A DNA stretch of 64,000 nucleotides from JBBQCW01 sp038319025 (GTDB lineage Bacteria; Actinomycetota; Thermoleophilia; Solirubrobacterales; Solirubrobacteraceae). The stretch lies in the NCBI GenBank assembly GCA_038319025.1, contig JBBQCW010000003.1, forward strand, positions 178,948-242,947. Direction: 5' to 3'. The translations under genes were made by a program, and so were the position numbers. How positions within the stretch are numbered: position 1 is the first letter of the stretch; every line of letters begins with the position of its first letter. The notes below the pieces were generated by a model. It was not told the DNA's origin, ran no database searches, and saw only the letters and a list, made by a program, of their open reading frames with translations. Shown here in pieces: positions 58,759 through 64,000 of this stretch.

Positions 58759-59748
58759 TTAGGACCCCTTCAGCCAGAACGCCTGCGTGACATCAGGTGG
58801 CTTGCGCACGATTCCCACGCGCGCCTCCCACTTCGACCACGCCTCCAGGTTGGCCCGGTTGAACAAGCCCCAGGCCGGGACGCCCTGTGCGAACGACTGC
58901 GAGACGGCGGCGAGCTGCGCCGTCAGCGGCTTGGCGTCCAGCCCCGGCACCTGACGGGTCATCGCGGAGATCGCCGACGCAGGGTCGGCGGCCGTCTCGG
59001 CGTATCCCCGCCGCAACGCGGTGACGACGGCGCTGACGGTGGCTGGGTTCTCGCGCAGCGTCTCGCCTCGCACGGCGATCACCAGTTCGGGGTAGGACGG
59101 GGCGCCGTACTGATCCACCCTGAACTCGTGCATGCCAGGTCGGTGGGCGCGCACGGCGAGGCCCTCGACGTTCCAGAAGGCGGTGGCCGCTGAGACACGC
59201 TTGCCGATCAGCGCGCTGACGGCGTTGAAGCCGATCGTGACGCGCTTCACCCTCTTCGGATTCCCTCCACCACCACGCACCACAGTGTCGAGAACCGCGT
59301 CGTCGCTGGGCAACCCGGTCACCCCGGCGCGCTTGCCTTCCAAGTCCTTGGGCGACCGGATGTCGGGCTGGGCCAGGACGGCAGCCAGCGGCACCTGCAC
59401 CAGCGGGGCCACACCGACGATGTCGCGACCCTGCTGTCGGGCCAACGCCAGGTCGTGGATGTCGACGATCGCGAAATCCGCGCGATGACCGAGCAGGGTC
59501 TTCAGTGAATCCGTGGATGCGCCCGGTGTACGGACGTTGAGGGTGATGCCTTGTGCGCCATCGTAGTCCCGGTCCACGGCGAGATAGATGCCGGCGTGGA
59601 CGGCGTTCGGCGTGAAATCCAGGACCAGCGTGATCGGCTGGTCGCTGGGGGCGTTGGCCGTCTGACCGCACCCCGAAACCGCGAATGCGGCAGCGCACAG
59701 AACCGCCACCACGGGCAGGAGGTAACCGGATCGCCACGAACGCAACAC
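58759..59748 (-). CDS. ThiY/THI5-like ABC substrate-binding lipoprotein
   Basis: A 329-residue exported lipoprotein from the GTG at 59748 (signal VVAVLCAAAFAVSGCGQTAN, lipobox VSGC). The binding domain starts with ITLVLDFTPNAVHAGIYLAV and continues SLKTLLGHRADFAIVDIHDL, DLEGKRAGVTGLPSDDAVLD and RPGMHEFRVDQYGAPSYPEL. The DFTPNxxHAGIY opening is that of NMT1/THI5 proteins such as ThiY, which bind pyrimidine precursors of thiamine. No matching permease or ATPase is adjacent (the DrrAB pair is an exporter). A TATGCT box ends 6 nt before the GTG. Another nitrogenous ligand remains possible. Confidence 0.78.
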   Translation of the reverse strand: MLRSWRSGYLLPVVAVLCAAAFAVSGCGQTANAPSDQPITLVLDFTPNAVHAGIYLAVDRDYDGAQGITLNVRTPGASTDSLKTLLGHRADFAIVDIHDLALARQQGRDIVGVAPLVQVPLAAVLAQPDIRSPKDLEGKRAGVTGLPSDDAVLDTVVRGGGGNPKRVKRVTIGFNAVSALIGKRVSAATAFWNVEGLAVRAHRPGMHEFRVDQYGAPSYPELVIAVRGETLRENPATVSAVVTALRRGYAETAADPASAISAMTRQVPGLDAKPLTAQLAAVSQSFAQGVPAWGLFNRANLEAWSKWEARVGIVRKPPDVTQAFWLKGS

Positions 59749-59754
59749 GTGGCG

Positions 59755-59760
59755 AGCATA
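59755..59760 (-). promoter_or_regulatory. -10-like TATGCT box, leaderless start of the ThiY-like gene
   Basis: TATGCT on the minus strand ends 6 nt before the GTG at 59748. The whole 61-nt gap to the aquaporin gene is too short for a TPP riboswitch. Confidence 0.45.
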
Positions 59761-59809
59761 GATTCTCGCCCGTCCAAAGCCGGACCCGACCACTTGGAGG
59801 AGAAGCAAC

Positions 59810-60559
59810 ATGGATAAGCGCGGAACTCACGCGTACGTCGCCGAGTTCATCGGAACTCTGCTGCTGGTGCTGTTCATCACTCTTGTGGTGAGCCTCACCA
59901 CGAAGGCTGCGCTTGGCTACACCGACTACGCGGTGGTGGGCCTCGTCCATGCCTTCCTGCTGATGATGCTGGTGGCGAGTCTCGGCGCGGCGTCAGGTGG
60001 ACACTTCAACCCGGCCGTGACCATCACCCTGTTCGTCCTGAAGAAGATTCGTGGTGCCGATGCGGCGATCTACATCGTGCTGCAGGTGCTCGGCGGCATC
60101 GCCGGAGCGTTCATCACGAAGGCCGTCCTCGTCGATGAGGGCCGTGACGTCAAGTACGGCTCCGGCGCCGTCTCCCAACTGCTCAGCGGCGCCACCGGCG
60201 CCGGTTTTGCGATGGAGGCGATCGGGACGTTCACGCTCATGTGGGCGATCATGGGCGTCGCGGTCAACACCAAGGCCCACAAGAGCTGGGCGCCGTGGGT
60301 GATCGGCGCGACCCTGGGGTTCGCCGTCATGTGCATCGGCCCGCTGACGGGCGGCAGCTTCAACCCCGCCCGCGCCCTCGGCCCGGCACTCGCCGGTGAC
60401 TTCTTCGGCGGCTTCGGTCGCTGGTTCGTCATCTACTGCCTGGGTCCGATCGTCGGAGCGCTGGTCGCGGGGCTCGTCTACGAGTACTGCATCATTCGCC
60501 CCGATTCGGACCGGTCTCCCATCGAGACCTACAACGAGACGACGCCCGACACCGCCTGA
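59810..60559 (+). CDS. Aquaporin/glycerol facilitator family (MIP) channel
   Basis: A 249-residue channel with six helices and two half-helices. The NPA boxes are in GGHFNPAVTITLFVLKKIRG and GGSFNPARALGPALAGDFFG. Helix 1 EFIGTLLLVLFITLVVSLTT and helix 5 WAPWVIGATLGFAVMCIG are typical. The second NPA is followed by Arg and the helix-5 position carries no glycerol-specific Gly-Leu motif, so water is the likelier substrate. GGAGGAG lies 10 nt before the ATG. An acidic C-terminal tail (RPDSDRSPIETYNETTPD) is cytoplasmic. Confidence 0.9.
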   Translation: MDKRGTHAYVAEFIGTLLLVLFITLVVSLTTKAALGYTDYAVVGLVHAFLLMMLVASLGAASGGHFNPAVTITLFVLKKIRGADAAIYIVLQVLGGIAGAFITKAVLVDEGRDVKYGSGAVSQLLSGATGAGFAMEAIGTFTLMWAIMGVAVNTKAHKSWAPWVIGATLGFAVMCIGPLTGGSFNPARALGPALAGDFFGGFGRWFVIYCLGPIVGALVAGLVYEYCIIRPDSDRSPIETYNETTPDTA

Positions 60560-60607
60560 TCGCCAAGCACCTTCGCCGGTCGGGAAGGGCCCACGCGGCG
60601 GCGCATC

Positions 60608-60613
60608 TAGACT
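60608..60613 (+). promoter_or_regulatory. -10-like TAGACT box, leaderless start of fbiC
   Basis: TAGACT ends 6 nt before the ATG at 60620, with no ribosome binding site in CACCGG. Confidence 0.45.
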
Positions 60614-60619
60614 CACCGG

Positions 60620-62830
60620 ATGCGCCGCCGCGTCACCTTCTCGCGCAACGTCACGCTCTCGCTGTCACGCACGTGCGTGTCGCACTGCAAGTACTGCGCC
60701 TTCGCCACGCACCAGCCACACCTCTACACGCCCGATGAGGTGATCGCCCAGCTCGATGGCGCCAAGCGGCGCAACGTCAAGGAGCTCCTGGTCCTCACGG
60801 GTGATGACCCGGCGTACCACCCTGGGGTGCAGGCCCGCCTGACGGAGCTGGGCCACGCGGACTTCGTTGCCTACGTGACGTGGGTGTGCGAGCGTGCGTT
60901 GGAGCGAGGGCTGCTGCCACACACCAACCTCGGGGCGCTGTCGCGCGACGAACTGGCCCGTCTGCGTGAGGTCACGGCGTCGCAGGGCCTGATGCTTGAG
61001 TCGGTGCGCGAGGATCTCATCGCCCATCAGGGCTCGCCGACGAAGGACCCGACGCTGCGCCTGGCCACGATCAACGCCGCCGGCGAGCTGAAGATCCCTT
61101 TCACGAGCGGGATCCTCGTCGGCATCGGCGAGCGCGAGGAGGACCGTATGGCCTCGCTCGAAGCGCTCGCGGGAACCCATGCCCGGCACGGTCACCTGCA
61201 GGAGATCATCCTGCAGAACTTCGTCCCCCATCAGAGCTACTACGGCCGCGAGCCGGCCGAGATCGCCGGCGATGCGGCCGCTGAGTACTGGCGCACCGGT
61301 GTTGGCCACGGTCCCCAGCGCGACGCTCCCGAGTGGGCGTCGCCGGTGAGCGTGCAGGACATGACGCGGCTCGTCGCCGAGACACGCCGTCTGCTGCCCG
61401 AGGTCGGCATTCAGGTGCCCCCCAACCTCGCTGACTGGTGGCCACAGCTGGTCCGCGCGGGCGCCACCGATCTCGGCGGCCTGAGTGCCAACGGCGATCA
61501 CATCTCGCCCGAACACCCCTTCCCGTCACCCGCCCAGGTCCGCAAGCGCCTGGCCGCCGACGGAGTTGCGCTCTCTGAGCGCCTGTGTGTCTACCCCGAG
61601 TACATCTCCGCCGAGTGGATCGCTCCGCCGGTGCTCGATGTCATCACCAGTCGCTACTGGTCCTTCATCCCGCGTGGCGGCAGCGGGCGGCGCGCCGAGC
61701 TCCGGGTCGCCGATGATGCGGCTCCGCGGGCGATCGAGCGCGCCCGTGATGGCCACGCGCTGACCGCTGATGAACTGACCGCGATGTTCGCCGAGCAGCG
61801 CCCGGAGGTGATCGAGGAGTTGCGCAGCGCGGCCGACGAGCTCCGCCGACGTCTGGTCGGCGACACGGTCACCTTCGTGGTCAACCGCAACATCAACGTG
61901 TCCAATGTGTGCATCGTCGGCTGCGCCTTCTGCGGGTTCGGTCAGGCCAAGCGTTCGCCGGACGCCTACGAGCATTCCCGCGAGGATTTCGCCTCGCGGG
62001 TGCAGGACGCAGTCGACGCCGGGGCCACCGAGCTGTGCATCCAGTCGGGCATCCATCCCGACTGGACGCTCGAGGATTACCTGGGCTGGCTGCGCTTCGC
62101 CAAGGAGATCGCGCCCCAGCTGCACCTGCACGCCTACTCGCCGATGGAGGTCTCGCACATGTGCGAGGTCAGCGGGCTGGCTCCCCGAGAGGTGTTCTCA
62201 CGGCTGCGCGAGGCCGGCCTGGGCTCGACCCCCGGCACCGCGGCCGAGGTTCTGCACGACGGGGTCCGCGAGCGCATCTCACCCAACAAGCTCCCCGTCG
62301 CCCGGTGGGTGGAGGTGATCGAGGCCTCGCACGCCGAGGGGATCAGCTCGACCGCGACCGTCATGTTCGGTCACATCGAGGAGCCCTCGGAGCTGGCCGA
62401 GCACATGCGCGTCGTGCGCGAGCTGCAGGAGCGGACTGGTGGCTTCACCGAGTTCGTTCCCCTGTCCTTCATCCCCTTCCACACTCTGCTCGGGCGTACT
62501 CACGGGGTGGAGGAGATCTCCCGCGAGGAGAACCTCAAGCACACGGCGGTGTTCCGCCTCGCCCTCGGTGAGACGGTGACCAACCTGCAGGCCAGCTGGG
62601 TCAAGATGGGCCTGGACGCCGCCACTGAGGCGTTGCGCTGGGGAGTCAATGACCTCGGCGGCACGCTGATGGAGGAGTCGATCTCGCGGATGGCGGGCAG
62701 CTACCACGGGACCCGTCTCGAGCCCGACGAACTGGTCGCCGCCGCCCACCGCGCGGGTCGTCCCGCCGCGGAGCGGACCACGCTGTACGAGACCCGCCGG
62801 CGGTACGAGGTGCAAACGGAGGCGGCGTGA
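60620..62830 (+). CDS. fbiC: FO synthase FbiC (CofG-CofH fusion)
   Basis: A 736-residue double radical-SAM protein. The first half (about 1-350) is CofG: cluster CVSHCKYCAF in SLSRTCVSHCKYCAFATHQP, then LLVLTGDDPAYHPGVQARLT and SGILVGIGEREEDRMASLEA. The second half is CofH: cluster CIVGCAFCGF, then HSREDFASRVQDAVDAGATE, LCIQSGIHPDWTLEDYLGWL, HLHAYSPMEVSHMCEVSGLA and GSTPGTAAEVLHDGVRERIS. It joins a tyrosine-derived unit to a pyrimidine, making FO, the deazaflavin core of F420. It is shorter than the mycobacterial enzyme (about 850). The kinase gene starts within its stop (GTGA). Confidence 0.95.
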   Translation: MRRRVTFSRNVTLSLSRTCVSHCKYCAFATHQPHLYTPDEVIAQLDGAKRRNVKELLVLTGDDPAYHPGVQARLTELGHADFVAYVTWVCERALERGLLPHTNLGALSRDELARLREVTASQGLMLESVREDLIAHQGSPTKDPTLRLATINAAGELKIPFTSGILVGIGEREEDRMASLEALAGTHARHGHLQEIILQNFVPHQSYYGREPAEIAGDAAAEYWRTGVGHGPQRDAPEWASPVSVQDMTRLVAETRRLLPEVGIQVPPNLADWWPQLVRAGATDLGGLSANGDHISPEHPFPSPAQVRKRLAADGVALSERLCVYPEYISAEWIAPPVLDVITSRYWSFIPRGGSGRRAELRVADDAAPRAIERARDGHALTADELTAMFAEQRPEVIEELRSAADELRRRLVGDTVTFVVNRNINVSNVCIVGCAFCGFGQAKRSPDAYEHSREDFASRVQDAVDAGATELCIQSGIHPDWTLEDYLGWLRFAKEIAPQLHLHAYSPMEVSHMCEVSGLAPREVFSRLREAGLGSTPGTAAEVLHDGVRERISPNKLPVARWVEVIEASHAEGISSTATVMFGHIEEPSELAEHMRVVRELQERTGGFTEFVPLSFIPFHTLLGRTHGVEEISREENLKHTAVFRLALGETVTNLQASWVKMGLDAATEALRWGVNDLGGTLMEESISRMAGSYHGTRLEPDELVAAAHRAGRPAAERTTLYETRRRYEVQTEAA

Positions 62831-63954
62831 GCGGCCCCCGGCCGGCGTCGCTGTTCGCCGGTGTCGAGCCGCTCGAGGTGTTCGTCGAGCTGCTGGCCGA
62901 GCTTGACACCGAGACCAGCTCGACGGAGTTCTATGACCGCATCTGCGAGGCGATCTGCCGGCTGACGACGATGCGTCGCGCGGCGATCTTCATGGCCGAC
63001 GCCGGCCGGCGACGTGTCCGGGCGGTCGGCTCGCACGGCACGTCGTTCGCGCAGCTGGCCACGCTGGAGCCAACCCCGACCCTGATCTCGACCCCCGTCG
63101 CCCAGCGGGCGCTGTTGGAGGACGAGGTGATCGTCGTGGCCGCCGATCTGGAGGACGCCGTCCCGCCCGAGTACGCGCAGCTGCTGGGCATCACCACGTT
63201 GGTCTGCACGCCGCTGAGCGCCGCCGGTCGCGCCTACGGCGTCATCTGCGCCGATCGCGGCGGCGGCCGCTTCGAGCTGACCGACGGCGAGCGTCACCTG
63301 CTCTGGACGCTGGGCAAGACCGCGGCACTGGTGGCCACGGCGCGTAACGCGACCCGCCAGCAGGAGCGCAATAACCGTCTCGGGGAGCGGCTCGAGCTCG
63401 CACGCGAGATCCATGAGCGGGTCATGCAGCGACTGTTCGGGGTGTCCCTGGCGCTCAGCGCTGAGCGCTCGTTCGATGACGCCGAGCGCGAACGCTGCCG
63501 GGTCGAGATGGGCAGGGCGCTCAGTGACCTGCGCTCGGCGCTGGAGCGGCCGCTGGCCGCCGTGCCCTCCGAGACGGGCTCGACGCTCGCCGCCGAACTC
63601 GAGCGCGTGGTTGCTGCACCCGGACCGCCGATCGAGGTGCTGTGGCCGGCGGCGGTCACCGTCCCGGGAGAGGTCGAGCCGCTGGCCCAGTCGGTCCTGG
63701 CCGAGGCGCTGCGCAACGTCGCCAAGCACGCCAAGCCGACGCGCGTCCTCGTGACGGTCAGCGGCGATCAGGACACCTTCACCCTGGAGATCCGCAACGA
63801 TGGCGTCGGTCCTGGGGCTCGCGGGGCGGGGATGGGCCTGCGCCTGGCGGCCTTCGAAGCGCTCCAACACGGCGGGGTGGTCGACTTCGGGGTGCCTGAG
63901 AAGGGCTGCTGGCGGGTGCGGCTCGTCGTCCCGCGCACGGACGCGCCGGCGTGA
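62827..63954 (+). CDS. GAF-domain sensor histidine kinase (NarL-type)
   Basis: A 375-residue soluble histidine kinase from the GTG at 62827. Residues about 30-180 are a GAF domain (FYDRICEAICRLTTMRRAAI, LLGITTLVCTPLSAAGRAYG). The H-box is ERLELAREIHERVMQRLFGV (HisKA_3-type) and the ATPase has LAEALRNVAKHAKPTRVLVT, IRNDGVGPGARGAGMGLRLA. No membrane helix is visible, so it senses a cytoplasmic signal. Its coupling to fbiC (GTGA) suggests a link to F420 or redox state. The next gene starts in its stop and is probably the response regulator. Confidence 0.9.
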   Translation: MSGPRPASLFAGVEPLEVFVELLAELDTETSSTEFYDRICEAICRLTTMRRAAIFMADAGRRRVRAVGSHGTSFAQLATLEPTPTLISTPVAQRALLEDEVIVVAADLEDAVPPEYAQLLGITTLVCTPLSAAGRAYGVICADRGGGRFELTDGERHLLWTLGKTAALVATARNATRQQERNNRLGERLELAREIHERVMQRLFGVSLALSAERSFDDAERERCRVEMGRALSDLRSALERPLAAVPSETGSTLAAELERVVAAPGPPIEVLWPAAVTVPGEVEPLAQSVLAEALRNVAKHAKPTRVLVTVSGDQDTFTLEIRNDGVGPGARGAGMGLRLAAFEALQHGGVVDFGVPEKGCWRVRLVVPRTDAPA

Positions 63955-64000
63955 CTCCGCGGCCAAGCCCGCCACCCGCCGACCGGCGCGCGGCGGAGCG
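63951..64000 (+). CDS. Start of next gene, probable response regulator (runs off window)
   Basis: GTG at 63951 overlaps the kinase stop (GTGA). Only 16 codons are visible, reading TPRPSPPPADRRAAE after the start, a polar N-terminal tail with no domain yet. Position after a NarL-type kinase makes a LuxR/NarL response regulator the expected product. It is inferred by context only. Confidence 0.35.
   Translation, partial: MTPRPSPPPADRRAAE

Noticed and set aside
59749..59809. TPP riboswitch before the ThiY-like gene
   Set aside because: The gap is 61 nt and lacks the conserved TPP core; it also holds promoter elements for two genes.
1..64000. tRNA, rRNA, insertion sequences, prophage or integration sites
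   Set aside because: I saw no cloverleaf, TTCRA arm, transposase, integrase or flanking direct repeats. I cannot run a structure search, so a divergent small RNA may be missed.

Overview
This window is high-GC, gene-dense bacterial chromosome with about 67 protein genes and no rRNA, tRNA, insertion sequence, phage or CRISPR array that I can see. The gene set is actinobacterial: a fused CofG/CofH F420 enzyme (FbiC), a DnaQ-exonuclease/UvrC fusion, a SigB/SigF-type sigma factor, GTP-dependent PEP carboxykinase, a DipZ-type CcdA-thioredoxin protein, ClpS, and DrrAB-type exporters. The Arg/Val/Leu-rich C-terminal module of the glycosidase at 6.5-8.4 kb and the DUF1800/DUF1501 secreted pair resemble what I remember from Thermoleophilia (Solirubrobacterales-like). 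That placement is inference; no 16S gene is present. Genes are packed with ATGA/GTGA/TGATG stop-start overlaps. At least sixteen genes have a TANNNT box 5-9 nt before the start codon, which suggests widespread leaderless transcription.

Layout. 0-10 kb: an amine or amino-alcohol utilisation locus (APC permease, GntR regulator, glutamine-synthetase-like gamma-glutamyl ligase, choline/ethanolamine-kinase-like protein, FAD/GcvT amine dehydrogenase, class III PLP enzyme) with a secreted GH79-like glycosidase inside it. 10-19 kb: acyl-CoA synthetase, acyl-CoA dehydrogenase, SCP2-like protein, nitrilase-family amidase, cell-wall amidase, HtrA protease, Fpg-family glycosylase, DUF4126. 19.7-25 kb: a SucCD-type acyl-CoA ligase (candidate malate-CoA ligase) with a small Fe-S protein, a DUF559 protein, a Chloroflexus-type malyl-CoA lyase and a MaoC hydratase. 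25-29 kb: cupredoxin/DUF1501/DUF1800 secreted-protein operon. 29-36 kb: PEPCK, enoyl-CoA hydratase, MobA-like, DipZ, MoaA. 36-46 kb: two zinc-ribbon membrane proteins, MeaB, ethylmalonyl-CoA mutase, a methyltransferase, an MBL hydrolase, ClpS, a sigma factor, crotonyl-CoA carboxylase/reductase with a coupled small protein, CorA. 46-64 kb: MarR/MFS efflux pair, secreted proteins, exonuclease-UvrC fusion, YgfZ, DtxR-NRAMP operon, alpha/beta hydrolase, DrrAB exporter, ThiY-like binding protein, aquaporin, FbiC, and a GAF histidine kinase running off the right edge into what is probably its response regulator.

The main metabolic theme is the ethylmalonyl-CoA pathway. Ccr, Ecm with MeaB, a candidate methylsuccinyl-CoA dehydrogenase, a mesaconyl-CoA hydratase candidate and malyl-CoA lyase are all present but scattered over 33 kb among unrelated genes. 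With malate-CoA ligase and PEPCK nearby, they would let the cell assimilate acetyl-CoA (and glyoxylate) to malate and PEP without the glyoxylate shunt. The least-described parts are the small coupled proteins that accompany these enzymes: an 80-residue Fe-S protein on the ligase, a 128-residue protein on ccr, and a 50-residue membrane protein on meaB.
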